Below the pieces are notes generated by a model, which did not search any database, was not told the DNA's origin, and saw nothing but the letters and a program-made list of their open reading frames with translations. The position numbers and the translations under genes are program-made. Shown here one piece after another: positions 1 through 10,642 of a stretch of DNA of 64,000 nt. Each line of letters opens with the position of its first letter. The first letter of the stretch is position 1. The stretch comes from Gigantopelta aegis (taxonomy: Eukaryota; Mollusca; Gastropoda; Neomphalida; Peltospiridae): contig NC_054706.1 of NCBI RefSeq assembly GCF_016097555.1, positions 80,606,228 through 80,670,227 of the forward strand. The letters run 5' to 3'.

Positions 1-165
1 TAGTATCTATATAATATCTACTCAAACCCAGGGACTCAGGAAATATTTGTACACGTGGCCCTATATAGGTTGTTACCGCTATAACCAGCGATCCATAAAT
101 TTGTTTTGATTTCACCGTTAAGGAAATTCCGAATAGGTGAAATAAGTAAACATTGGGTAAACGGT
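1..165 (+). repeat. dispersed repeat, copy 1
   Basis: About 150 bases match, in inverted orientation, positions 37580-37775. Shared blocks include ATCCATAAATTTGTTTTGAT and the following TTCACCGTTAAGGAAATTCCGA region. Family unknown; the copy begins before the window. Confidence 0.6.
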
Positions 166-195
166 AAACCTTTGCTACGTCAGTAAAGGTCAGTT

Positions 196-503
196 AAGGG
201 GCGGATCTAGAGCGCTCGCCTGAGGTGCTTGCGTCGTAGGTTCGAATCCCCTCAGTGGAGGTATTGTCTGATTGATTTTTCCCATCCCAACCAGTGCCCC
301 ACGACTAATATATCAAAAACCGTGGTATGTGCTGCCCTGTCTGTGGGAAAATGTATATAAAAGATCCCTTGATTCTAATGAAAAATGTAGCGGGTTTCCT
401 CTCAAGACTACAAGCCAAATTATCAAATGTTTAACATCCAATAGACGATGATTAATAAATCAATGTGCTCTAGTGGTGTAGTTAAACAAAACAAACTTTT
501 TAA
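196..503 (+). repeat. tRNA-headed SINE, family A
   Basis: A tRNA-like head with box-B-like GGTTCGAATCCCC is followed by the family body: a CCACGACTAATATATCAAA block, a CTGTCTGTGGG block, AAAAGATCCCTTG and GTAGCGGGTTTCCTCTC. The tail is ATCAATGTGCTCTAGTGGTG then a TTAAACAAAACAAAC terminus. Family resemblance rests on comparison with the other copies in this window. Confidence 0.75.
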
Positions 504-723
504 AAACTTTGATTATTAGTTTGCTATTAAAATATACACTTTGCACAGCCTCAGTCTTAATTAGAAAGAAACGGGAAGTTGATTGGACCACAGTAGCACA
601 ACGTAGAAAACAATATAAGACAATTGTCCCCGTTTTCTTAACATCCTGGGCCATGACCGTATTAAGCAGGGTATGTCTCTCTGGTGTGAACATAACAGCA
701 AAACACTTTTGGATAGAATAGTT

Positions 724-1014
724 AGTTTGTTTTGTTTAACGACACCACTAGAGCACGTTGATTTAATGATCATGGGCTATTGGGTTTCAAACATTTGGTC
801 ATTCTGACATAATCTTACATGTTTCCATTAGTTGCAAGATATCATTTATATGCACCATCCCACAGACAGGATAGCACATACCACGGCCTTTGATATTGCC
901 AGTCGTGATGCACTGGCAGGAACGAAAAATAACCCAATGGGTCCACTAACGTGGATTGATCCTAGACCGGCCGCGCATTAATCGAGCACTTTACCACTGA
1001 GCTACGTCCCGCCT
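724..1014 (-). repeat. tRNA-headed SINE, family A
   Basis: Near full-length copy in reverse orientation. The tail GTTTGTTTTGTTTAACGACA is at the left and the tRNA-like head, GCTCAGTGGTAAAGTGCTCG when read on the minus strand, is at the right. It ends at GGCGGGACGTAG, the head start seen in other copies. Confidence 0.8.
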
Positions 1015-1091
1015 CTCGGACAGACTAACAACCAAGCTACTGATGCTAGTATTTGAATTTGTATGAATTTCTATAAAATGTGTATAAAATA

Positions 1092-1325
1092 AAGGTGTGT
1101 TTAACGGCACCACTAGAGCCCATTGATTTATTAGTCATCAGCATAACTGATATATATGACACGCATTCCTAGAGGAATTGCGCTACATTTTGCCAGACCT
1201 TTGATATAGCAGTCGTGGTTAGGTAGCACGTGGACAGAAACTAATGGGTCCATCCAAGAGGTTTCATCCCACGCCCCAATCACATAATGCAGGCGCCGCT
1301 CTACCAACTGATATATACGCCGCCC
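1092..1325 (-). repeat. diverged SINE with a different tRNA-like head
   Basis: The tail matches family A (TTTAACGGCACCACTAGAGC), but the minus-strand head reads TCAGTTGGTAGAGCGGCGCC, unlike the head of neighbouring copies. The middle is heavily diverged. Confidence 0.5.
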
Positions 1326-1894
1326 AGGCGAAGAAAGGGTTAACTAAACGTGTTCTACTTCCCTATACGGCGTATTCTAAAAAATCAATATTTATCAGAA
1401 ATTGTGGAGGTACGTAGGACCTCCGGCAAACATCTGTGACAACGTGCAGTAATCAACAGCCAAACATTAATCATTAAACTTAAAGGACAATACAAAAGAA
1501 ACCAGCATAATTGCAGAAACCAATAATTTTAAATGTAGTAGTCATAGTTTATTTAAAATTGATATACTATATAGCTGCTACATGCCAGTCGTGGATTCAT
1601 TTGCGTCAAACAGAAATGTTTGCCATTGATGTAATGTGAGTTTGAATTATGTAAATGAGTAAACACAATAGTACCGTAGAGCAGCAGTTACTCCGTCCAA
1701 GGCCATGCCAGAGACTGGACGTGCCTGAAATCATTGGGCTATAGGGACACGTAAATAGAGTTCGGAGTCCAAGCAGAAGTTACTCCGCCCCAGACCATGC
1801 CAAAAACCGGACCTGGATCGGACGTGCCTGAAACCATTGGGCTATATGAACACGTAAATAGAGTTCCTAGGCAAGCAACTGTTACATCGTTGAG

Positions 1895-2073
1895 GCGAGA
1901 CGTAGCCCAGCCAGTGCACCACGACTGGTATATCAAAGGCCGTGATATGTGCTACCCTGTCTGTGGGATGGTGCATATAAAAGATCCCTTGCTGCTAATG
2001 GAAATCATGTAGAGGGTTTCCTGTCTAAGACAAAATTACAAAATATTTGACATATTTGAGTCGTTAAACAAAA
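1895..2073 (+). repeat. SINE family A, shortened copy
   Basis: GACGTAGCCCAG joins directly to CCAGTGCACCACGACTGG, so the middle of the tRNA-like head is deleted. The body and the GTTAAACAAAACAAAC end are kept. Confidence 0.7.
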
Positions 2074-2112
2074 CAAACTTAAACGGAGAAATAATAGATA
2101 GAGAAATAATAG

Positions 2113-2665
2113 AGAAATGTTCATATCCCACATTGTAGCATATTAGATGTTTATATCCCACATCGTAGCACATTAGATGTTTATATCCGTCATTGTAGCA
2201 CATTAGATGTTTATATCCCGCATTGTATCACATTAGATGTTTATATCCCACATTGTAGCACATTAGATGTTTATATCCCACATTGTAGCACATTTGATGT
2301 TTATATCCCACATTGTAGCACATTTGATGTTTATATCCCACATTGTAATACATTAGATGTTTATATCCCACATTGTAACATATTAGATGTTTATAGCCCA
2401 CAATGTAGCATATTAGATGTTTATAGCCCATGTTGTAGCACATTTGATGGATATATCCCTCACTGTGGAATATTAGATGTTTATATCACACACTGTAGCA
2501 TATTAATTGTTTATGTTCCATGCTGCAGCATATTAGATGTTTATGTCATACAATGTAGCGTCTTAGATGTTTATATCACTCACATTGGAATATTAGATGT
2601 TTATATCCCTCACTGTAGCATATTAGAAGTTTATATCACTCATTGTGGATTATTAGATGTGTGTA
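2113..2665. repeat. 30-bp minisatellite abutting the GPCR stop codon
   Basis: About 18 copies of a 30-base unit (core TTATATCCCACATTGTAGCA, then CATTAGATGT). The last unit runs into the GPCR coding end: TATTAGATGT on the plus strand contains the minus-strand ATC TAA that closes the reading frame. The array would lie in the 3' UTR if transcribed. Confidence 0.9.
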
Positions 2666-3502
2666 ACTGTTTCGGTTGCTGTCTGGCGTTCTGTGTGGTT
2701 TTCACAGGCAGGTGGTTCGCTGACGTTTTCGACGACAATATTCACCCCGTGACGCCTCGTCTCCCCTGGCATCACGCGAACCCTCGCTCTCTGACAGAGC
2801 AACAGCTTGGCGAAGTTCTTTCTGAACGCTTCGTTCATGAACGCGTATATGATGGGGTTGTAGCATGCCCCGCTCAGGGCCAGCCACTGTAGGTAGTAGC
2901 GGATGTTGAAGTTGACGGCCGACGCCTGCAGGTTGGTTTCCTTGGAGACGATGTCGAACACGAGGAGAGGCGACCAGCAGAACGTGTACAGCAGAACGAC
3001 GAGCACGAGCATCTTGATCGCCTTCCTCTTGTACCTCGTCTGCTGATCGGCGGCGGCGCCCCGAGCCCCCACGGCCCCCACTGGAGTCCTCCCCCACAGC
3101 TGCAGGACGATCCTGCCGTACGCGGCGCCCACTAGGATAAAGGGGATGACGAGCAGCACCACGAACGTCATCCACGTCTTGAGGGAGTCCGCCGGGCCGT
3201 CGTCTGACGCGATGCAGATGTGGGAGACGTCGTCGCACGTCGCCGTCGTCTCGTCACCGCACACCGTCGACAGCTCGTACAGGTAGGCGTACGGAGTGCT
3301 CGACGCCACGGCTAGCAGCCACACTGTCGTCAGGAACGCAGCCGCGAACCCGGGACTCTTGGTGAAGCGCCGCTTGAGGGGGTGCACGATGGCGAAATAG
3401 CGGTCGATGGCGATGCAGCACAGGGTGAGCGAGCTCGACGCCACCGTCAGGTTGATCATGAAGGGAACCAGTTTACAGCAGAACTCTCCCAGCACCCAGT
3501 AC
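2653..3502 (-). CDS. neuropeptide-type GPCR, exon 2 (TM3 to C-terminus)
   Basis: Second and last coding exon of a rhodopsin-family (class A) receptor, residues 126-407 plus the last base of codon 125. It holds the TM3 cysteine region (CC at 133-134), DRY at 158-160, TM4 near 178-196, TM5 near 235-256, the TM6 CWSP motif at 300-303, TM7 NPIIY at 340-344 and an FRKNF helix-8 motif. The 3' splice site TTCTGCAG precedes GTACTGGGTG, so codon 125 (Arg) is split 2+1 with exon 1. By motif style (IDRYFAIVHPLKRR, FCWSPLLVF) it resembles neuropeptide receptors of the QRFP/NPY/orexin-like group; the ligand cannot be told. Expected at the plasma membrane, coupling to G proteins. Its first 52 bases are repeated 13 more times upstream. 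The C-terminal tail is Arg-rich, then Thr/Glu-rich, ending at the stop inside the 30-bp array. Confidence 0.9.
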
Positions 3503-4428
3503 CTGCAGAACAAAAGAAGTGTTGATCATGAAGGGCACCAGTTTACAGCAGAACTCTCCCAGCACCCAGTACCTGCAGAACAAAAGAACTGTTGATCATG
3601 AAGGGCACCAGTTTACAGCAGAACTCTCCAAGCACCCAGTACCTGCAGAACAAAAGAAGTGTTCATCATGAAGGGCATCAGTTTACAGCAGAACTCTCCC
3701 AGCACCCAGTACCTGCAGAACAAAAGAAGTGTTCATCATGAAGGGCATCAGTTTACAGCAGAACTCTCCCAGCACCCAGTACCTGCAGAACAAAAGAAGT
3801 GTTGATCATGAAGGGCATCAGTTTACAGCAGAACTCTCCCAGCACCCAGTACCTGCAGAACAAAAGAAGTGTTGATCATGAAGGGCATCAGTTTACAGCA
3901 GAACTCTCCCAGCACCCAGTACCTGCAGAACAAAAGAAGTGTTGATCATGAAGGGCATCAGTTTACAGCAGAACTCTCCCAGCACCCAGTACCTGCAGAA
4001 CAAAAGAAGTGTTGATCATGAAGGGCATCAGTTTACAGCAGAACTCTCCCAGCACCCAGTACCTGCAGAACAAAAGAAGTGTTGATCATGAAGGGCATCA
4101 GTTTACAGCAGAACTCTCCCAGCACCCAGTACCTGCAGAACAAAAGAAGTGTTGATCATGAAGGGCACCAGTTTACAGCAGAACTCTCCCAGCACCCAGT
4201 ACCTGCAGAACAAAAGAAGTGTTGATCATGAAGGGCACCAGTTTACAGCAGAACTCTCCCAGCACCCAGTACCTGCAGAACAAAAGAAGTGTTGATCATG
4301 AAGGGCACCAGTTTACAGCAGAACTCTCCCAGCACCCAGTACCTGCAGAACAAAAGAAGTGTTCATCATGAAGGGCATCAGTTTACAGCAGAACTCTCCC
4401 AGCACCCAGTACCTGCAGAACAAAAGAA
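3451..4428 (-). repeat. 70-bp array of the exon 2 splice acceptor
   Basis: Fourteen copies spaced exactly 70 bases apart (the acceptor-exon junction recurs at 3502 plus multiples of 70, up to 4412). Each unit is the last 18 intronic bases (ACTTCTTTTGTTCTGCAG) plus the first 52 bases of exon 2. The copy at 3451-3502 is the real exon start. Copies are nearly identical; most changes are C/T in one codon. Confidence 0.97.
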
Positions 4429-4467
4429 CGCGCATGAAGCGAGCGCTGTACCACTGGGCCACATGCC
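4429..4467 (-). repeat. SINE head fragment in the GPCR intron
   Basis: CGCGCATGAAGCGAGCGCTG and the following ACCACTGGGC match the reversed head of SINE families A/B seen at 22120-22165. It sits between the 70-bp array and the exon 1 donor. Confidence 0.55.
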
Positions 4468-4480
4468 ACCCCTCCCTTAC

Positions 4481-4854
4481 CTGGAGAAGGCCGTCACGAT
4501 GTTGACGGGCATGCACGTGACGCTGACGAAGAAGTCGCTGACGGCGAGAGACAGGATGAAGACGTTCATAGTGGAGCGCATGTGGCGGTGACAGACGAAC
4601 GACAGCACCACCAGCGAGTTGCCTATCAACGACGCCGTTATTGTGACCACGTACAGGCACGCCAGCACGTACTTGGACGCCGTCGGGATGTCCGTGATGG
4701 CATCAGAGTTACCCAGCAGGCCCTGGCAGAGTTCAAGGTCCGACTTGTTAGCCTGTTTTAAGCGGAGTTTCTGGCAGATCGTCTTAAGAATGAGAAGCTG
4801 TTCCTCCGTGCTGTTGGTGTTGACGATGTACGCGGTGTTCAGGTAGCCCTCCAT
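4481..4854 (-). CDS. neuropeptide-type GPCR, exon 1 (N-terminus to TM2)
   Basis: First coding exon, residues 1-124 plus two bases of codon 125. The ATG is in a strong Kozak context (ACACCATGG). The extracellular N-terminus has possible N-glycosylation sites NST (14-16) and NKS (36-38). TM1 is near 62-88 with the conserved GN at 78-79; TM2 is near 97-122 with LAVSD at 103-107. The exon ends at CTCCAG followed by the donor GTAAGG. Joining to exon 2 gives a 407-residue receptor with all seven helices, the usual size for the class. TM1 to the first extracellular loop is encoded here and the rest in exon 2. No frame damage was seen, so the gene looks intact. Confidence 0.9.
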
Positions 4855-4859
4855 GGTGT

Positions 4860-4882
4860 CTGGCGGGGGGCGGGGGAGGTAT
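4860..4882 (-). promoter_or_regulatory. probable 3' splice site before the GPCR start codon
   Basis: On the minus strand a C-rich tract ends in GCCAG directly before ACACCATGG. This suggests that the start codon lies five bases into an exon and that a 5' UTR intron precedes it. RNA evidence is lacking. Confidence 0.45.
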
Positions 4883-5930
4883 CACTGGTATGTCACAGCG
4901 CTGGCTGGAACAGTTGTTGTTGTTCCTTTCTGATTTTTCGTGTTGTTAGTTTATTCATCCATAGTGTCTGGCGGTAGTTAGTTATCATAGATAAATCACA
5001 GCGCTCACTAGAACTCGTTTGAGGTTTTTACTTATTTATTGTTGGTAATGTTTCTCTCCATGGTGTCTGGCGAGGGGTAGATATCACTGATATATCACAA
5101 CCCTGGCTGGAACACTTTTTAGTTTTTGTTTTGTTTCTTGTTGTTAGTGTGTCCCTCCGTGGTGTCTGGCGGTCGTTAGGTATCATTGATATATCATAAC
5201 GCTGGCTGGAACACTTTTTAGTTCTAGTTTTGTTATTTCTTGTTGTTAGTGTATCCCTCCATGGTGTCTGGCGGTCGTTAGGTATCACTGATATATCATA
5301 ACGCTGGCTGGAACACTTTTTAGTTCTAGTTTTGTTATTTCTTTTTGTTAGTGTATCCCTCCATGGTGTCTGGCGGTCGTTAGGTATCACTGATATATCA
5401 TAACGCTGGCTGGAACACTTTAGTTCTAGTTTTGTTATTTCTTTTTGTTAGTGTATCCCTCCATGGTATCTGGCGGTCGTTAGGTATCACTGGTATATCA
5501 TAACGCTGGCTGGAACACTTTTTAGTTCTAGTTTTGTTATTTCTTGTTGTTAGTGTATCCCTCCATGGTGTCTGGCGGTCGTTAGGTATCACTGATATAT
5601 CATAACGCTGGCTGGAACACTTTAGTTCTAGTTTTGTTATTTCTTTTTGTTAGTGTATCCCTCCATGGTATCTGGCGGTCGTTAGGTATCACTGGTATAT
5701 CATAACGCTGGCTGGAACACTTTTTAGTTCTAGTTTTGTTATTTCTTGTTGTTAGTGTATCCCTCCATGGTGTCTGGCGGTCGTTAGGTATCACTGATAT
5801 ATCATAACGCTGGCTGGAACACTTTAGTTCTAGTGTTGTTATTTCTTGTTGTTAGTGTATCCCTCCATGGTGTCTGGCGGTCGTTAGGTATCACTGATAT
5901 ATCACAGCGCTGGCTGGAACACCTTTAATT
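4861..5930 (-). repeat. ~100-bp array of the GPCR start-codon region
   Basis: Ten degenerate copies spaced 98-102 bases (CCATGG-like cores near 4959, 5058, 5157, 5259, 5361, 5461, 5563, 5663, 5765 and 5867). Most read CCAGACACCATGGAGGG on the minus strand, so each carries the CAG, the Kozak ATG and the first codons. The reading frame of a typical copy ends after nine codons (MEGYTNNKK). The copies near 4959 and 5157 have lost the ATG. Confidence 0.93.
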
Positions 5931-7490
5931 TGTTTTCTGTTCTTTCGTGTTATTGGATCACTTTTTATATTGACTTTTTTCTGTTTTACGTAGGCGTGGG
6001 GTCAATGGTTTTAAAAGCTGAGAAATATTTCTGTTAGCTTGGTAAGGTAAACTTGTGTAGGATGGCTTTGTTGACTTCGGGACAAACAGAAATTGAACAT
6101 TAACATGGAAGCAAATTGTCCAGAAAGCAGTACTTCCGGAGTAAGCTGGGAATGACCGGGACTATCCGGAAACAACGTGATTAACTAGAAATACACTGAT
6201 ACGACACTTCCCGTGCACCTGGCGCTATTTTCTGTCCTTTCGTGTTAAAAGTGTCTAACATTCTTATCAGTTGTTAAACACGTTTGGTCTTATCCGATTG
6301 TTTGTTCACGTTGTTCACGTGAATCACCAGTCAAAGATTTTGACTTTATAAGGACTGGCATTCCCCACAATCAGACATCCTTCCTACTTTGTCAGAATGT
6401 GGGCTGCTACATTAACTCATGAACCATACTCACATATTTGGTGTTTGTCAATATGGGCATATTATTCTTCGTCACCGGGGGCGCCCGCCATGAGCCAATC
6501 AGTTGGCAAGTCTGTCGTTATCAGCTAAGTGATTAGACAATATGCACACTATGTTAACGATTAGGGTCAAACAAGACGGTAACATCAGACATCGTCATAT
6601 TATCATAGTACTATATCGAGAAATGTCTACCATCCAACTTTAGCAAAGCCTTTAGTTCTCACAAATTGCAATTCCAATGAAATGTATATGCCATAATGAT
6701 AGGGAATTGTTGGAAATGGGTGTATAGTAAACGTGTAGTATTATATATCTCAGTAGCTGATACGGAAACACTAAAAGCTGGAGTTAAGCAAATAGTGCTT
6801 GATACAAGGGAAACCTGACTACTGGACTGCGGCCAGTGTTGCCTTGAATCCCTGTGTATAAACTGGGTTATACTGGCGTCATATCTTCAGTAGTGTAATG
6901 TCTAATGTCGGACTCTGGTGGGTAAATCAGCGGGAGTTGCAGAGGCTAATGTCGAACTCTGGTGGGTAAATCAGCGGGAGTTGCAGAGAGTAACTGACCC
7001 GTCGAAAAAGTTATATTTCTGGTCAGTGAATGACATAAAATCATAATCATAGCGTGTAGTGAAATTAAACGTTTTAGTCAGATTATTTTGTTTTGATTTA
7101 ACCTGCTTAGTAAGAACATCTGATTCATATACAAAGAGAAACAAATCAGTGAGTAGTAAAACACAGCTGGTGCCCTAATTGAAGCCAGCGTTTCAACACT
7201 AGGTCACAGCAACACTGCTGCTCAGTTCTTACAAACCAGCCCAAGTTCAGCCAAGCCGTCATTCGGTTTACCGTGTAGCGTCAAAATCAGCCTAGCGAAC
7301 GTTAGCAACAAGCGGTTGACTGAGCGTGCCCCAGGTGTCCCATGGTCACCTTCGTCACTTGATCACAGATGACACCCGATCAAAGTGCAACGACACAAAG
7401 CCTATTCTTCTCAAGACATTAAGTGGTCTCATATCAAAACATAGCATTCATTTCAACTTACTGTCGTGCTTATATCCAATCAAGATTCAA
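5931..7490. other. no gene recognised
   Basis: Mixed-composition sequence upstream of the GPCR. No supported coding frame. It could hold the distal promoter or 5' UTR exon of the receptor, but nothing specific marks one. A short tandem duplication at 6899-6988 is listed separately. Confidence 0.5.
6899..6988. repeat. two-copy direct duplication
   Basis: TCTAATGTCGGACTCTGGTG followed by GGTAAATCAGCGGGAGTTGC occurs twice in a row with about 45-base spacing. Confidence 0.8.
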
Positions 7491-7494
7491 ACAC

Positions 7495-7690
7495 GCTGTC
7501 CTGGGCACATACCTCAGCTATCTGGGCTGTCTGTCCAGGGCAGAAGGTTAGTGGTTACGGGTTAGTGAGAGAGAAGAGGGTGTTAAAACTCGCTCTGGGT
7601 GGGAGCCGGTACTACGCTGCGAACCCAGTACCTATCAGCCTTATGTCCGATGGCGTAACCACGACATCACCGAGGCCGGTAACACAGTAT
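7495..7690 (-). repeat. tRNA-headed SINE, family D
   Basis: The minus-strand head carries GGTTCGCAGCG (box-B-like) and CATCGGACATAAGGCTGATA. The body holds GAGAGAGAAGAGGGTG and CGCTCTGGGTGGGAG. The same layout recurs at 53060-53520. Confidence 0.6.
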
Positions 7691-7817
7691 TAATGGTAAT
7701 CAAGGTAGAGGATGCAGACCATAAAACGTGTTCGATTCCACAACTGAGTGAAAGCCTGGGAGGACGTACCACCCTGGATGTTACTGATCATTAATACAAG
7801 TTTTTATTTTATTTTAT

Positions 7818-7862
7818 TTATGTGTGTGTGTGTGTGCGCGCGCGCGCGTGTGTGTGTGTGAC
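7818..7862. repeat. TG/CG microsatellite
   Basis: Alternating TG with an internal CG run, giving alternating purine-pyrimidine sequence. Confidence 0.95.
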
Positions 7863-7999
7863 TTTCCAGATGTGTTCTATGAAAATAAAAACAAATTATG
7901 AAGTTTGACCAAAAATTTGGATTATCATGAGAAATAATTCCACATGTTATGTGACACTGTTCTGTGTGTACAATTGAATTCTTCAACCCTCAAAACATA

Positions 8000-8830
8000 T
8001 ATTTGGACATCGAAATCATCTTCATGCAACAAGCAGAAGCTGAAATCACGTGTTTTAATCATGTTGACGGCCATCTTTGATTTCGCCACCTGCCGGAGTT
8101 AGCCCACATTTTTGAGAGGGTCATCCCCGCTACTTTTATTCAAAAGGCTTTGAAGATAATAAAACCTCCTTGAAACCTCCTCCCCCCCCCCCCCCCCCCC
8201 TATTAATTGGGCACGGATCTGTATTAATGTGCTTCTACTGTTAACGGCGTATTAATACATCCAGGCAGTAGACGTATAAAAAATGGGGACCTCAATTTAA
8301 TCTGCCTGCAAGCAAATGGATATCACGTAACATTTAAACTAATTTTTAAATCGCAGTTTGGATGTTATTGTACATGTATCTTTCAGTGCTTTCAACCTCA
8401 AGTGTACCCCTTATAACAAATGTACAATAAATCAAAGGATATTGATATATTGACATTACTGCCCGTACCGATCTGAACAACACTTGTTTAACAGTGATAA
8501 TACCACTGTGTCATCAAACGGAAAACATTAACACGGTAGCACCACAACAAATAACGTTAAATAGCGCAGTCAATATATTCTATATATGGGCCGTATGGGC
8601 AACTTAGGGAGACACCACAGCATCATAGAGGTCTAATTAACGAGCTACTCTCGATTCACTAATGTCAAAACCTATATTCGCTCCGGAACGTTCTTTTCGA
8701 CCTACCGTTCAAAATTGCACCCAAATTCCTCAATCAAACTTGCGCACCTTTTTTCTTTTGGCATAAATCTTGCTCCTTTCAAAATTCCATAGCACCATTA
8801 CCCCCCCCCCCCCCCCATTACCCCCCTCCT
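8000..8830. other. no gene recognised; poly-C tracts
   Basis: AT-rich sequence with C runs near 8181-8200 and 8801-8816. No supported frame on either strand. Confidence 0.5.
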
Positions 8831-8835
8831 CCCCG

Positions 8836-8960
8836 CCTTTCCTGTCCTGGATGGAGGTGCCGGCCGAGGCCGGCTCTTGTGCCCAAGACAGGCGTGCTCT
8901 ACAACAGCTTGCTCTGAATGTGCACGTAAAGCCCTATGACCTGACCTGACCTATTCTATA
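8836..8960 (+). repeat. dispersed repeat with TGACC tail
   Basis: A GC-rich block (GTGCCGGCCGAGGCCGGCTC) is followed by CGTAAAGCCCTATGACCTGA and a short TGACC tandem tail. The end block recurs at 19790-19830 in this window. Confidence 0.55.
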
Positions 8961-9204
8961 TTTATTACAGTGTTTTTTGTCGAGAAAGAAAATGAGGGAT
9001 TTTGTTTGATTGCTTGTTTTTCTGGGAAATAAATGTATGTAATTTAATTTCACCCAGTACTCTTGTGCGTGAAACATGTATGGGGTACCTATAAAGTTAA
9101 GTACTATAATTTATGCGAAACTAGGGTTGTTGTACAATATCCAGTCATGTCGAAAATGAGACAGGAAACGTTCCACTTTCGTCAGCTTTCTTGGTATTGT
9201 AGCA
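8961..9204. other. no gene recognised
   Basis: AT-rich sequence between the TGACC-tailed repeat and the 51-bp array; nothing identified. Confidence 0.5.
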
Positions 9205-10362
9205 TTCATACATATGGGTAATAATTTTATATGGTTTATATATTGCATATAGTATATTTATATCATTTATAAGAATTTTATATGGTTGATATATTGCATA
9301 TAGTATATTTATATCATTTATAAGAATTTCATTTGGTTGATATATTGCATATAGTATATTTATATCATTTATAAGAATTCCATTTGGTTGATATATTGCA
9401 TATAGTATATTTATATCATTTATAAGAATTTTATATGGTTGATATATTGCATATAGTATATTTATATCATTTATAAGAATTTTATATGGTTGATATATTG
9501 CATATAGTATATTTATATCATTTATAAGAATTTCATTTGGTTGATATATTGCATATAGTATATTTATATCATTTATAAGAATTCCATTTGGTTGATATAT
9601 TGCATATAGTATATTGCATATAGTATATTTATATAATTTATAAGAATTCCATTTGGTTGATATATTGCATATAGTATATTTATATCATTTATAAGAATTC
9701 CATTTGGTTGATATATTGCATATAGTATATTTATATCATTTATAAGAATTTTATATGGTTGATATATTGCATATAGTATATTTATATCATTTATAAGAAT
9801 TCCATTTGGTTGATATATTGCATATAGTATATTTATATCATTTATAAGAATTCCATTTGGTTGATATATTGCATATAGTATATTTATATCATTTATAAGA
9901 ATTTTATATGGTTGATATATTGCATATAGTATATTTATATCATTTATAAGAATTTTATATGGTTGATATATTGCATATAGTATATTTATATCATTTATAA
10001 GAATTTCATTTGGTTGATATATTGCATATAGTATATTTATATCATTTATAAGAATTCCATTTGGTTGATATATTGCATATAGTATATTGCATATAGTATA
10101 TTTATATAATTTATAAGAATTCCATTTGGTTGATATATTGCATATAGTATATTTATATCATTTATAAGAATTCCATTTGGTTGATATATTGCATATAGTA
10201 TATTTATATCATTTATAAGAATTCCATTTGGTTGATATATTGCATATAGTATATTTATATCATTTATAAGAATTTCATATGGTTGATATATTGCATATAG
10301 TATATTTATATCATTTATAAGAATTTCATTTGGTTGATATATTGCATATATATATTTATTAC
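9205..10362. repeat. 51-bp minisatellite
   Basis: About 22 copies of an AT-rich 51-base unit (TTGGTTGATATATTGCATAT, then AGTATATTTATATCATTTAT). Two units (near 9605 and 10085) carry an extra TATTGCATATAGTA insertion and the flanking order repeats, indicating a secondary duplication of a multi-unit block. 51 is a multiple of three, so the minus strand stays open as a 17-residue repeat; I do not regard that as coding. Confidence 0.95.
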
Positions 10363-10640
10363 ACCGCGGTGACGGAGATACCCGTGAGAGATTTTTCATA
10401 TCCCACAATGTGAGATATGCTTTTTGAGAGGTCATGACCTCCGATCACATGATCCACGGAACTACTTTAACTCATTCATAAACAACATGCCATTAAAACT
10501 TTACGTTCGTGGCTAGATGCAATTAATAAAAAGAAAACAAATTAAAAAAAACAAAACATTTTACATATAAAACTTTGTTTTTCGTTATGAAACAAGAATA
10601 GTTTACATTATTAAATAAATAAACAAAAATATTTGAAAAG
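10363..10640. other. unassigned flank of the Crypton-like fragment
   Basis: CACCGCGGTGACGGAGATAC and GATATGCTTTTTGAGAGGTC precede an A-rich stretch. It may belong to the same mobile element as the following frame; this is inference. Confidence 0.3.
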
Positions 10641-10642
10641 AA

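Noticed and set aside
4289-4660. Extra frames spanning the GPCR intron and exon 1
   Set aside because: They are read-through of the 70-bp acceptor array and antisense or shifted frames of exon 1.
7326-7693. Two overlapping 75-79-residue plus-strand frames
   Set aside because: Both run into the SINE D copy and have no recognisable motif.
10046-10435. Minus-strand frame with a 17-residue repeat
   Set aside because: It follows from the 51-base unit being a multiple of three; unit variants show no codon-position bias that I could see by eye.
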